The notes: generated by a model from the sequence alone, not told the origin. A stretch of DNA of 64,000 bases from Streptomyces alfalfae (GCF_004127445.1 NZ_QEXM01000037.1:1-64000), one strand, 5' to 3'. Positions 21,001 through 29,180 are shown, counted from the first letter of the stretch. Numbers and translations: made by a program.

Positions 21001-24000
21001 CTCGACCGCGAGGCCAACCGGCTCGCCCACGCGCTGATCCGGCGCGGCGTACGGCCGCAGGACCCGGTGGCCGTGCTGCTCGGACGGGACATCGAGATGA
21101 CCGTGGCGCTGTTCGCCGTGGCCAAGGCGGGCGCGGTGTACGTGCCGATGGACGCGAGCTACCCGCGCGAACGCCTCGCGTACATGCTCGACGACATCGT
21201 CCCGGCCGCCGCCGTGACGACCGGCGCCGACGTCCCCTCCGCCCGCGACATCCCCGTACTGCGGCTCGACGACCCCGCCACGCTCGCGTCGATGCCCGGC
21301 ACCGACCCGGCCGAGGCGCGCGCCAGGCTCACCGACGACGCGCTCGCGTACGTCATCTACACCTCCGGCACCACCGGGCGTCCCAAGGGCGTCGGGGTGA
21401 CCCACCGGGGCGTGCCGGACCTGATCGCGCTCCAGGAGGAGGTCGTCGGGGTCACCGAGCACGACCGGTACCTGCACTTCGCCTCGACCAGCTTCGACGT
21501 GGCGTTCTGGCAGACCATGGTGCCGCTCCTGTCCGGCGGCACCTCCGTGATCGCCCCCGAGGAGGTGCGCGTCCCCGGCGACGAACTGCTCGACTACATC
21601 GTCGAACACCGCGTCACCGGCGTGAACCTGCTGCCGTCGTTCCTGGCCGCCATGCCCGACGACCGCACGGTCGACCCCGACGTGTTCTTCGTCGTCGGCG
21701 CGGAGCGGCTCGACCCCGAGCTGGCGCGCCGCTGGGGAACCGGCCGCAAGGCGCTCTTCAACGCCTACGGCCCCACCGAGGTCACCATCAACGCCGTCAC
21801 CTGGCACTACGACCCGGACGACCCCGGCCCGCTGCCGATCGGCCGCCCCGACCCCAACGTCCGCGCCTACGTGCTCGACGGCGGCCTCCAGCCCGTCGGC
21901 GCCGGCGTCACGGGCGAGCTGTACCTCGGCGGCCCCGGCGTGGCCCGCGGCTACCTCGGCCGCCCGGGACTGACCGCCTCGGCGTTCGTCGCCGACCCCT
22001 TCGGCACACCGGGGAAGCGGATGTACCGCACCGGCGACCTCGTGCGCCGGCGGCCCGACGGACAGCTCGTCTTCCTCGGCCGCGTCGACCACCAGGTCAA
22101 GATCCGCGGCTTCCGCGTCGAGCTGGGCGAGATCGAGTCCACGCTGACCCGCCACCCCGACGTCCGCGCCGGCGCGGTGATCGTCAGGGACGACCGGCTC
22201 ATCGGGTACGTCATCCCGACCGACGACGCCGACCTGGACACCGCCCGGGTGCGCGCGTACCTGGCGGAGGAGCTGCCGGACCACATGGTGCCGACCGCGC
22301 TCGTGCCCATCGACCGGCTGCCGCTGACCCCCGGCGGCAAGCTCGACCAGAGCGCCCTGCCCGCCCCGGAGACCGCCGGCGCCGCACGGCGTGAACCGGC
22401 CACCGAGGCCGAGGCCGTGCTGCTCGGCGTCTTCCGCGACGTCCTCGGCACCGATGACATCGGCCCCGACGACGCCTTCTTCACCATCGGCGGCGACAGC
22501 ATCGTGTCGCTGCAAGTGGTCTCGCGGGCCCGCCGCAAGGGGCTCGGCCTGACCGCGAGGGACGTCTTCGAGGGTGAGACGGTCGCGGGCATCGCCGCCC
22601 GCGCCCGCACCCTGGACGGCGGTACGGCGCCCGCGACCGGCGACGCGCCGCTCACCCCCGTCATGCGCGACCTGCTCCAGCGCGCGGGCACCGGCGCCGA
22701 CGGCTTCTGCCAGTGGGTGGAGGTCTGCGTCCCCGCGGGCGGCGACGAGGCGACCTGGCGGGCCGTGCTCGACGCCGTCCTCACCCGGCACGACGTGCTG
22801 CGGGCCCACCTGGCGGGCGACGTGCTGCGCGTCCCGCCGGTCGGCGCCGTGACCGCCGCCGACGTCCTGACACCCGTACGGGCCACGGACGACCCGCGCC
22901 CCCTGATCGACGCCCACGTGGCCGCCGTACAGGAGGAGATGGACCCGCGCACCGGGCCCCTGCTGCGCGCCCTGTGGGTGGACGCCGGACCCGGACGGCC
23001 GGGCAGGCTCGTCCTGATCGCCCACCACCTGGTCGTGGACGGCGTCTCCTGGCGCGTCCTGCTCGACGACGTGGAGCACGCGTACTCGGGCGGCACGCTC
23101 ACCCGGCACGGCCAGTCGTTCGTCGGCTGGGCACGCTCCCTGCGCGACGCCGACCGGAGTGCAGAACTGCCGCACTGGCGGCGGATGACCGCCACCCCCG
23201 CGCTCACCGACCCCCTCGACCCGGCACGCGACACCGCGGCCACCGCCGCGCACCACGAGGTCTGGCTCGACGCCGAGGCGACCCGCGCCCTCATCACGAC
23301 CCTGCCCGCCGCCCACCGCACCACCCCGGACGCCGTGCTGCTCACGGCCCTCACCCGCGCCGTACGCGACTGGCGCGGCGTCCCGGAGCTCCTTGTCGCA
23401 CTGGAGGGCCACGGCAGGCCGACGCGGGTCGACCTCTCCCAGACGGTCGGCTGGTTCACCGCCGTCCACCCCGTGCGGCTCGACGCGGGCGACGACGTCC
23501 AGGCGGTCAAGGAGCGGCTGCGGGCCCAGGGCGACGGCCTCGGCCACGGCATCCTCACCTCCGCGGGCCTGCTCGACCCCGTACGCCCGGAGGTCGCCTG
23601 GAACTACCTCGGGCAGTTCCCCGGCGCCCCCGAGCAGGAGACGGCGTGGCAGGCGCCGCCGGACGCCGACCCGCTCGGCTCCGGCGGCACCAGCGCGCTG
23701 CCGCTGCCGCACGCCCTGATGGTCAACGCCCTGGTGCGCGACGACGCGCTCGGCATCCGGATCACCTGGCCGTCCGCGCTGTTCACCGCCGCCGAGATCG
23801 AGGACCTGGCCGGGCACCTGCGCACCGCCGCCCAGGACGTCGCCGCCGCGCCGGAGATCAAGGGGCTCGGCGAAGGCCGCACGGTCGCCGAGGTCCAGCC
23901 GCTCACCCCGCTCCAGGAAGTGATGCTGCGGCACTCGCGCACCGAGCGCCCCGACCCGTACACCGTCCAGTCGGCGTTCACCCTGGAGGGAGACCTCGAC

Positions 24001-25146
24001 GTCGACGCCCTGCACGCCGCGGGCGCCGACCTTCTGGCCAGGCACCCGAACCTGGGCGCCGTCTTCCCCGCGGACCTCGCGGTGATCCCGGACTCCCCGC
24101 GCCCCGACTGCCGGGTCTCCGACGGGCCCGCGGAGGACGTCCTGGCGGCCGACCTCGCCGAGCCGTTCGACCTCGCCGAGGGGCCGCTCGTCCGCCTGAC
24201 CGTCATCCGGCGCGGCCCCGGCCTCGCCGACCTCGTCCTGACCACCCATCACGTCCTGTCCGACGGCTGGTCGGCCCCGCGCATCCTCACCGAACTGTTC
24301 GCGCTCTACACCGCGCGCGTCCGGGGCGAGGAACCGGCCCTGCCCGCGCCCGTGCCCTTCGCCGACTATCTGCGGCGGCGGTCCGAGCACGAACCGGACC
24401 TCGACGTGTGGGCCGCCGAACTCGACGGCCTGCCAGAAGGCGACTACCTCACCGGCGGCGCGAGCGCCGCCGACCTGGGCCCCGCCTGGCAGGAACCCAC
24501 CCTCATCGAGTTCGACGCGGCCCTGGTGAAGGAGCTGTCCGACCTCGCCGCGCGCCACGGCCTGACCAGGAACACGCTGGTCCAGGGCGCCTGGTCGCTC
24601 CTCCTCGCCCGGCGCTCCGGGCGCGGCGACGTCTGCTTCGGCGCCATGGTCGCCTGCCGTCCCGCCGAGGTGGCGGGCGTCGAGGAGATCATCGGCCTGA
24701 TGGCCAACACCGTGCCCGTACGAGCACGGCTCGGCGGCACGCTCGCGGAGACGCTCGCCGGCCTCCAGGCCCGCGGGCAGGCACTGGTCGAGCACCACCA
24801 CGTCGCCCTGACCGACCTGGAACGGCTGACCGGCCGCCGCAGGCTCTTCGACAGCCTCGTGGTCTTCGAGAACTACCCCGTCGACCCCGACCGGCTCCGC
24901 GAACCCGCCCCCGGGCTCACGGTCGTCGGGACCCGCTTCCGCGAGTCCACCCACCACCCGGTCACCCTGACGGTCATGCCGGAGGGCGACGGCTGGACGG
25001 GCGTACTCGCCCACCGCGCCGGAGTGGACGCCGACGGACTCGCCGACGAACTGCTCGGGCTGCTCCGCGGCCTGGCCGACCACATGGACGCGGACGTGTC
25101 CGACCTCCTCGGTGCTGACGTGTCCGACCCTCTGGAGCGCTCGTGA
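15100..25146 (+). CDS. Siderophore nonribosomal peptide synthetase, C-A-T-E-C-A-T-E-C
   Basis: 3348 residues. The TTG at 15100 is preceded by AAGGAGA and lies 1 bp after the ATPase stop. Domain markers: C1 HHLIFDG (His160-161); A1 HTSGSTGRPKG (from 619); T1 GGDS with pantetheine Ser998; E1 HHLAMDG (1169-1175), then EGHGRE and VGWFTSEYP; C2 HHALLDG (1623-1629); A2 YTSGTTGRPKG (from 2087); T2 Ser2467; E2 HHLVVDG (2642-2648) with VGWFTAVHP; terminal C3 HHVLSDG (3050-3056). There is no thioesterase, reductase or third A-T pair. C1 resembles EntF-type acceptors of aryl chains, matching the operon's ArCP. By my reading the A-domain pocket residues are D-S-E-D-V-G-M-V-T for A1 and D-V-W-N-V-G-A-I-N for A2; acidic positions in A1 suggest a basic residue. 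Both residues should become D. Confidence 0.92.
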   Translation: MSTTGASSDRLLALTSAQQGIWNAQRLEPDSPYYVVGDVIEISGGASGTDGGGSGDGTPVDVDALVEAVRATTEEAETLRLRVYDTPEGPRQRVGDEPVEPPRVVDLSGEVDPRAAAHAFVTAERARAGEACRGMVDRPLYARTVIKLSDHEVWYTQLGHHLIFDGYTAAMLARRTAARYTALVRGAEPRPSAFGDFAALVAADQEYRASDRFAEDRAYWVERFTPLPELGDTDTAAGPPDRTLTARAVLPPEETARLRAFADRAGVTWGEALIAGYAAFLHRVLGGADVVFALPLMCRTGSTELRTPAMAVNVLPLRVTVRPEDGLAEVGRRVADAMREMRDHQRYRGEDLPRDLGVPGAGALLHGRGVNLKAFDLTLDFAGATGVMRNVAGGPPEDMGLSVLPTRDGGLLFGFEVDARTSDQAAVDAKLAGLRALLTGLTDGLPVGRIALTDDADGILADRTPPALPGTPVDVPAAFDAMAAADPGRTALLCGDERYTAGELASRVHRLARALRARGIGPDDVVALALPRSADAVVALLAVMDAGAAFLPLDAAHPAERLRELIADTRPALVVTDGTVDGLPWAALLDEAATLSGAPLTAADLAAPRHPEHLAYVIHTSGSTGRPKGVLGRVGGLAALLHHQRSTVVAEVERTAGRRLRASHTYSFAFDSAFEHLIWLLCGHELHVYDAETTRDADDLLAAYVRDGIDIIDTTPSMAAPLLDNGLLGLRPRLLVLGGEATPPALWRRITEAGINARNMYGPTEATVTSTVARVDGEEPTIGHPLAGTRVHLLDNALQPVPHGTAGELYLAGPHLARGYLGRPGASAERFVADPFGAPGARMYRTGDLGRWVPGRGLQYLGRGDGQVKIRGHRVETGEVEAALGAVPGVTSAAAAVRGGRLVGYVVSTSVTAEAVRARLAERLPEHMVPAAVVVLDELPVTTNGKLDRAALPAPASSGGGREPSTDNERLLCAVLAEVFETDRVGVDDDFFALGGDSITAITISSRLRAKGIALRPRDLLARRSFAALAASAKPVENATEQVDDATGPVPAPPIVRGLLDPHPDVGTVAGYAQWTALRVDGLAVTDLVAGVRTVLDHHDALRLRVADCLEVLPRGTVPADVREVGAADVASLARNLAAELDPLTGDLLRVALVRTREGEPDRLVVVVHHLAMDGVSWRVLLPDLHTACTGGALDPAGTSWRRHARLLDEQGRTGARRGELDHWRTALASATRIGARRLDPARDTVATAHRSVTVASPEATEAVLTTLPAAYRAGVDEVLLAVLVLALREHGVDGDALTVTMEGHGREHLDLARTVGWFTSEYPVRVPAAGDAGRVLRAAKEARRAVPDGGIGYGVLRCLDPAVDEEFRNVPAPDVLLNYLGRFAPLAAAGWRLPERDAFAVTEPDAKALEQVLALNCFVHEEGAPRLAVEWTAATEVFGADAVEALQEAWGRALEALAEHARHTSGGLTPSDLPLVGLDQAAIDVLEHTDGAGRIADVLPATPLQVGLSFHTLVRDDPETDVYVVQAVTTLVGELVPERMAEAARELLRRHPALRVYLAQAGDDVVQVIPADVALDFRRDDRFEDAVRAELARPFDPARPPLLRFLLSRVGPAEHKLVITNHHALLDGWSMPLVGRTLLALYAELSGGPAAPVAPPLSEYFRWLAGRDREASLNVWRDALAGVDEATRLAPASTGTGVERPGRVSVGLGQEFSDRLRSFARERGVTLTTVLQTAWGLLLGRLTGSRDVVFGCPVSGRPAEVDGVESMIGQLGTTIPVRVRHTPDRTAADLLADVHAESVALADHHHVGLPEIQRATGVGELFDTMLVMENFPLSSRKRTPLAPGLDLAGVDITDATHYALTVIVIPDDEITIGLGYQPRAFTESTVEDYGRWLVNLLREIVDDPARPALRLPALDPAERERALRSGTETVAAKERGHWLAEFAARVRHKPDAEALVCRDRSLTYAELDREANRLAHALIRRGVRPQDPVAVLLGRDIEMTVALFAVAKAGAVYVPMDASYPRERLAYMLDDIVPAAAVTTGADVPSARDIPVLRLDDPATLASMPGTDPAEARARLTDDALAYVIYTSGTTGRPKGVGVTHRGVPDLIALQEEVVGVTEHDRYLHFASTSFDVAFWQTMVPLLSGGTSVIAPEEVRVPGDELLDYIVEHRVTGVNLLPSFLAAMPDDRTVDPDVFFVVGAERLDPELARRWGTGRKALFNAYGPTEVTINAVTWHYDPDDPGPLPIGRPDPNVRAYVLDGGLQPVGAGVTGELYLGGPGVARGYLGRPGLTASAFVADPFGTPGKRMYRTGDLVRRRPDGQLVFLGRVDHQVKIRGFRVELGEIESTLTRHPDVRAGAVIVRDDRLIGYVIPTDDADLDTARVRAYLAEELPDHMVPTALVPIDRLPLTPGGKLDQSALPAPETAGAARREPATEAEAVLLGVFRDVLGTDDIGPDDAFFTIGGDSIVSLQVVSRARRKGLGLTARDVFEGETVAGIAARARTLDGGTAPATGDAPLTPVMRDLLQRAGTGADGFCQWVEVCVPAGGDEATWRAVLDAVLTRHDVLRAHLAGDVLRVPPVGAVTAADVLTPVRATDDPRPLIDAHVAAVQEEMDPRTGPLLRALWVDAGPGRPGRLVLIAHHLVVDGVSWRVLLDDVEHAYSGGTLTRHGQSFVGWARSLRDADRSAELPHWRRMTATPALTDPLDPARDTAATAAHHEVWLDAEATRALITTLPAAHRTTPDAVLLTALTRAVRDWRGVPELLVALEGHGRPTRVDLSQTVGWFTAVHPVRLDAGDDVQAVKERLRAQGDGLGHGILTSAGLLDPVRPEVAWNYLGQFPGAPEQETAWQAPPDADPLGSGGTSALPLPHALMVNALVRDDALGIRITWPSALFTAAEIEDLAGHLRTAAQDVAAAPEIKGLGEGRTVAEVQPLTPLQEVMLRHSRTERPDPYTVQSAFTLEGDLDVDALHAAGADLLARHPNLGAVFPADLAVIPDSPRPDCRVSDGPAEDVLAADLAEPFDLAEGPLVRLTVIRRGPGLADLVLTTHHVLSDGWSAPRILTELFALYTARVRGEEPALPAPVPFADYLRRRSEHEPDLDVWAAELDGLPEGDYLTGGASAADLGPAWQEPTLIEFDAALVKELSDLAARHGLTRNTLVQGAWSLLLARRSGRGDVCFGAMVACRPAEVAGVEEIIGLMANTVPVRARLGGTLAETLAGLQARGQALVEHHHVALTDLERLTGRRRLFDSLVVFENYPVDPDRLREPAPGLTVVGTRFRESTHHPVTLTVMPEGDGWTGVLAHRAGVDADGLADELLGLLRGLADHMDADVSDLLGADVSDPLERS

Positions 25147-26561
25147 GCGACAAGACCGCCGACGACACGGCGGAGGCGCCGCCCGCGCGGGTCGACGCCG
25201 GGTTGCTGAGGATCGCGTTCATCCTGGTGCTCGGCACCTTCATGGCCACGATCGACGCCACCATCGTCAGCGTCGGCATCGACACCCTGGCGACGGAGTT
25301 CACCGCCTCGGTCACCCAGATCCAGTGGGTGTCCACCGCCTACCTGCTGGCCGTCGTGGGCGCCGTGCCCGCGTCCGGCTGGCTGGCCGGGCGGTTCGGC
25401 GGCCGGCGGACCTGGATCGCAGCCATCGGGGTGTTCCTGCTCGGCTCGGCGCTGTGCGCGCTGGCCTGGTCGGCGCCCAGCCTGATCGTGTTCCGGGTGA
25501 TCCAGGGCCTCGGCGGCGGACTGCTCCCGGCGACCGGACAGGCGCTGCTCGCCCGGATCGCGGGGCCCGGCCGCACCGGCAGGGTGATCAGCGTCGTGGC
25601 GGTCGTCCCGCTCCTGTCACCGGTCCTCGGCCCGCTGGCCGGCGGCTCCATCCTCGGCGTGGCGCCCTGGCCCTGGCTGTTCCTGGTCAACCTGCCGATC
25701 GGCGCGGCGGCGATCCTGCTGGCCCGCCGCCATGTGCCGGACGTGCCGCCGTCCGCCGAGCGCACCGCGTTCGACCTGCGCGGGGCGGCGCTGCTCTCGC
25801 CCGGCCTCGCCGTACTGGTCTACGGGCTCACCGAGGTCTCCCACGGCAGCGCGCTGCCGGCCGCGGTGGGGATCGTGGCGGGCGTGGCGATGCTGGCCGG
25901 GTTCACCGTCCACGGGCTGCGCACGCGTGGCACGCCGCTGGTCGACCCCCGCCTCTTCACCCGCCCGCCCTTCGGGGCCGCCGCGCTCGCGCTGCTCGTC
26001 CTCGGCGCGTCGGTGTTCGGCACGATGTTCCTGCTGCCGCTGTACTTCCAGACGGGCCGCGGCCTGTCGGCGTTCGAGGCGGGGCTGCTCCTGGCCCCGC
26101 AGGGGCTGGGCGCGGCGGCCGGCTCGGTCCTGGTCAACCGCACGATCGACAAGGCCGCCCCGCGCACTCTCGTCGTCACGGGCATCGGGCTGATCCTCCT
26201 GGGCACGCTGCCGTTCACCCAGCTCGGCCACGAGCCCCCGGACGCGGTGATCGCGGTGGCGCTGGCGGTACGCGGCGTCGGCATGGCCATGATCGGCGCG
26301 CCGGTGATGAACATCGTCTACAGCCGCATCGGGCCCGCCCAGCTCCCGCGCGCCTCGGGAGCGCTCAACCTCCTGAACACGGTGGGCGGTTCGCTCGGCA
26401 CGGCCCTGCTCGCCGTGGTCCTCCAGAGCCGCCTCACCGCCCACGGCCAGGACGTCCCCCAGGCGTTCGCCGACACCTTCTGGTGGGTGCTCGGCCTCTG
26501 CCTGCTCGCGGCGGCGGGCGCGACGAGACTGCCCCGCACGGGCCCGAAGAAGATGGCCTAG
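25143..26561 (+). CDS. MFS transporter, DHA2 (14-helix) type; probable siderophore exporter
   Basis: 472 residues, GTG overlapping the NRPS stop (GTGA). It shows the DHA2/EmrB-QacA features ATIDATIVSVGIDTLATEF in helix 1, a Gly/Arg-rich helix 2-3 loop (GWLAGRFGGRRTW) and motif C near VPLLSPVLGPLAGG, with many hydrophobic segments. Cotranslation with the NRPS makes export of the finished siderophore the natural role. This is inferred from context; the family itself includes drug exporters. Confidence 0.88.
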   Translation: MSDKTADDTAEAPPARVDAGLLRIAFILVLGTFMATIDATIVSVGIDTLATEFTASVTQIQWVSTAYLLAVVGAVPASGWLAGRFGGRRTWIAAIGVFLLGSALCALAWSAPSLIVFRVIQGLGGGLLPATGQALLARIAGPGRTGRVISVVAVVPLLSPVLGPLAGGSILGVAPWPWLFLVNLPIGAAAILLARRHVPDVPPSAERTAFDLRGAALLSPGLAVLVYGLTEVSHGSALPAAVGIVAGVAMLAGFTVHGLRTRGTPLVDPRLFTRPPFGAAALALLVLGASVFGTMFLLPLYFQTGRGLSAFEAGLLLAPQGLGAAAGSVLVNRTIDKAAPRTLVVTGIGLILLGTLPFTQLGHEPPDAVIAVALAVRGVGMAMIGAPVMNIVYSRIGPAQLPRASGALNLLNTVGGSLGTALLAVVLQSRLTAHGQDVPQAFADTFWWVLGLCLLAAAGATRLPRTGPKKMA

Positions 26562-26592
26562 GAGCACGACCACCGCCGGTCCCGCGCGCGGT

Positions 26593-27483
26593 TCACTGCC
26601 GCGCGACCGTGCGCAGCGCGGCCACGACGGCGTTGGCCGTGGGGTCGGCGGTGTCCGCCCGGCGCGTCGCGGCGAACAGCTCGCGGTGGATCGGACGGTC
26701 CTCGACGGGCGAGGTGCGGATGCCGGGCGCGGTCGGCTCGATGGCGGTCCGAGGGACGAGCGCGGTCGCGAGACCGGCTCGCGCGAGGGCGAGTTGGGCT
26801 GCGATGTCGGCGGTGACGTAGGGCGCGGACGGTGTGAGGCCCGCCAGCCGGCAGGCGTGCAGGACGGCCTGTCCGCAGTCCGTGTCCGGCGGCGGCAGGA
26901 CGAGGCGGTGGGCGGCCAGTTCCCGCAGGGGGACGGGGCGTCCATCGGACCGGTCCGCCGCGGTGACGACCAGCAGCGGATCGTCGAGCAGCCGATGGGC
27001 GACGACACCGCGGGGCGTGGCGTCGGGCATGTGGTGATACCGCTGTCCGAGCACCACATCGACGGTGCCGAGCGAGAGTTCCCGCAGCTGCGCCTGGTCG
27101 GTGACGAGGCAGGTGACGGTGAGCCGGGGATGCCGTGCGGCCAGCGCCGTCAGCGCGGGCGCCACGACGCGGGCCACGGTCGACGGCAGTGCGGCCAGCG
27201 TGACGGCGGCGCCGACGGTGTCCTTGACCGCCGCGACGGCGCTCTCGGCCTCCCGCACCGCGTCGAAGATCCGGTCGGCGTGCTCGACGAGCACCCGCCC
27301 CGCCTCGGTCAGGGCCACGGTGCGCCCGTCGGGGCGCAGCACGTCGACGCCGACCTCCCGTCGCAGCGCCGCCAGTTGCTGGGACACGGCCCCGGCGGTC
27401 AGACCCAGCGACTGTGCGGCAGCGGTGATGGAACCGCGTGCGACGACGGTCTTCAGCATGTGCAGACGGCGGATGTCCAGCAT
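26593..27483 (-). CDS. LysR-family transcriptional regulator
   Basis: 296 residues. The N-terminal winged helix-turn-helix is clear (MLDIRRLHMLKTVVARGSITAAAQSLGLTAGAVSQQLAAL, positions 1-40), followed by the linker and a two-lobed effector domain. It is convergent with the siderophore exporter, 31 bp apart, and divergent from the SCO6745-type gene at 27563 across about 80 bp, where LysR regulators usually bind. Control of that divergent gene is the simplest hypothesis. Effector unknown. Confidence 0.9.
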   Translation of the reverse strand: MLDIRRLHMLKTVVARGSITAAAQSLGLTAGAVSQQLAALRREVGVDVLRPDGRTVALTEAGRVLVEHADRIFDAVREAESAVAAVKDTVGAAVTLAALPSTVARVVAPALTALAARHPRLTVTCLVTDQAQLRELSLGTVDVVLGQRYHHMPDATPRGVVAHRLLDDPLLVVTAADRSDGRPVPLRELAAHRLVLPPPDTDCGQAVLHACRLAGLTPSAPYVTADIAAQLALARAGLATALVPRTAIEPTAPGIRTSPVEDRPIHRELFAATRRADTADPTANAVVAALRTVARQ

Positions 27484-27562
27484 GACTGGGCAGATTACCT
27501 AAAGGGACACCTCAGCAAAGACCCCCTTGTCCTGTCGATTCACGGTGCGTGATCGTTGGCCC

Positions 27563-28357
27563 ATGGAAATCCTCGACTGCGTCGACGCGGTGGCCCGGCC
27601 CCTCCATGACTTCGGCGACGAGTTCATGTCCGACGAGGCGACCAGCGCCGTGGGCGCGCGCGCCGGTTTCCCTCCGGGGCGTGCCTTCTACTGCCGTGGC
27701 CGGTTCGGGGTGCTCGGCGAGGCGCCGGTCGCGGTGGTCCGGGCGGCGCAGGGCTTCCTCGGCCCCGGCCTGGTCTCCGTGGGCTGGAGGGCGGGGCGGC
27801 CCGTGATGCCGGCACAGGATGCCGCCGCTTGCTACGCGGGCGCGGTCCGGCAGTGGGGACGTGCCCACATCCCCGGCGACGTCGACGTGGAGCACTTCAA
27901 CCGGCTGGCGCGGCGACTGATCGACGCGGCCGACGCGGACGCACTGCCCCTGTTCGCCGGCTGGCGCGCGCGGCCCTGCCCCGACGACGACCCGGCCGGC
28001 GCGGCCATGCAGCGCGTCCATGTGCTGCGGGAGCACCGGGGAGCCTGCCACCTGGCCGCCGTACGCCTGTGCGGACTGACCGCCCGGACGGCCATGGTCA
28101 TCAACCTGGGCTCGGAGCAGGCAGCCCACTACGGCTGGGAACAGCCGCCTCCCGCGTCCGAGGCCCTGCGCCCCCAGTGGCAGCGCGCCGAACGGCTCAC
28201 CACCGAACTGCAAGCACCGCTCTACGCCGCCCTGACCGCCCGGGAGCGCACGGAGTTCCGTGACCTCGTCGTCGCACTGACGCGCACCGAGGAGACGCGG
28301 GCGGACGGCGGCCGGATCAGCTGTCCCGGGACGGCCCGGACGCCAGTGAGGCCGTGA
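27563..28357 (+). CDS. SCO6745-family protein
   Basis: 264 residues from the ATG at 27563 (MEILDCVDAVARPLHDFG); a start 36 bp earlier reads through the probable promoter. The pattern YCRGRFGVLGEAPVAVVRAAQGF near residue 45 and the predominantly helical remainder match the actinobacterial SCO6745 family, sometimes annotated SalK. The biochemical role is not established. It is divergent from the LysR gene. Its 3' end overlaps the convergent gene at 28317 by 41 bp. Confidence 0.75.
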   Translation: MEILDCVDAVARPLHDFGDEFMSDEATSAVGARAGFPPGRAFYCRGRFGVLGEAPVAVVRAAQGFLGPGLVSVGWRAGRPVMPAQDAAACYAGAVRQWGRAHIPGDVDVEHFNRLARRLIDAADADALPLFAGWRARPCPDDDPAGAAMQRVHVLREHRGACHLAAVRLCGLTARTAMVINLGSEQAAHYGWEQPPPASEALRPQWQRAERLTTELQAPLYAALTARERTEFRDLVVALTRTEETRADGGRISCPGTARTPVRP

Positions 28358-29153
28358 CGACCACCGGCGCAGGTCGTCCCGTCTCGCGCAGGGCCTCGGC
28401 GGTCGACTCCACGAGCCACACCGCCATGTCCGGCGACCACTCCCGCGTGACGCAGCCGAACCGGATCACTTCGCGCATCCCCTCGGTGTGCACCGTCCGG
28501 CTGAGATCGAGGTCCAGCCCCGCGAGCACGCCCTCCGCCGTCGGCGCGAGGACGTCCACCGCCCCCGAGGTCTTCTCCCGCACCGCCGCAGACAGGGCCG
28601 CCGCGTCCCCCGGGTCCACACCGCCCTCGCCGGGCCGGCAGGAGACGGTCACCACCACTTCGTACCGGACGTCCGGATCGGTCAGGCCGAACCACGGCGC
28701 CAACTCGATCTGGTGGAAGGCCGTGTCGCGCTCGGTCGCGTGCAACGGCAGCAGGGCGTGCAGCCCCGTGAACGTCACCGTGCCCACCCGGGCCAGCGTC
28801 TCGGACAGCACCAGGGCGATCGGCCGTACGGGGATGCCCGGCCGCGGGGGGTGGGTGCGCACCCCCGCCCCGAGCCACGCCAACTGGCGTACCGCGCCGT
28901 CCTGGGTCCAGTCGCCGCCGACCTCTTCATGGGCCCACGCCGTGGGCTCGTGTTCGGCCGTGACCTCGCCGTCCTCGTGCAGCAGCCCGCTGACGGTGCG
29001 CCAGCCGTAGGAACCGGCCCGGTCGACGGCGAGGAAGAGGAGTTCGTCCGCGACGGAGCCCTCGGCGTCGTCCTCCCGCTCCACCACCCGGTCGAACCAC
29101 GGAGGCAGCTGAAGGGTTCCGTGCAGGCCGACGACGACGGTGGGGGGAAACAC
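28317..29153 (-). CDS. Hypothetical protein
   Basis: 278 residues from the GTG at 29153, which has GGGAG about 10 nt upstream. An ATG 57 bp earlier would place the start inside a strong terminator hairpin, so I prefer the GTG. I recognise no family. The sequence opens FPPTVVVGLHGTLQLPPWF and shows no signal peptide, membrane segment or catalytic motif. Composition and codon use match the neighbours. It overlaps the SCO6745-type gene tail to tail by 41 bp, so both frames are coding there. Confidence 0.65.
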   Translation of the reverse strand: MFPPTVVVGLHGTLQLPPWFDRVVEREDDAEGSVADELLFLAVDRAGSYGWRTVSGLLHEDGEVTAEHEPTAWAHEEVGGDWTQDGAVRQLAWLGAGVRTHPPRPGIPVRPIALVLSETLARVGTVTFTGLHALLPLHATERDTAFHQIELAPWFGLTDPDVRYEVVVTVSCRPGEGGVDPGDAAALSAAVREKTSGAVDVLAPTAEGVLAGLDLDLSRTVHTEGMREVIRFGCVTREWSPDMAVWLVESTAEALRETGRPAPVVVTASLASGPSRDS

Positions 29154-29180
29154 GGACAGACACTCCCGAAAAGAGAAGCA

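Noticed and set aside
15010..25083. Very long open frame antisense to the NRPS (3357 codons)
   Set aside because: High GC leaves the complementary frame free of stops; the translation is Gly/Val/Arg/Asp-rich with no domain, and the sense strand has clear NRPS motifs.
10117..26561. Assignment of the siderophore to griseobactin/streptobactin (aryl-Arg-Thr) type
   Set aside because: A1 could be basic-residue-specific, but the A2 pocket as I read it does not resemble Thr (D-F-W-N-I-G-M-V-H), there is no thioesterase, and the terminal C domain does not fit a cyclic trimer made by a TE.
27484..27562. Second iron box near the LysR/SCO6745 promoter (attacctaaag)
   Set aside because: Only a partial half-site; too weak compared with the 15/19 match at 9835.
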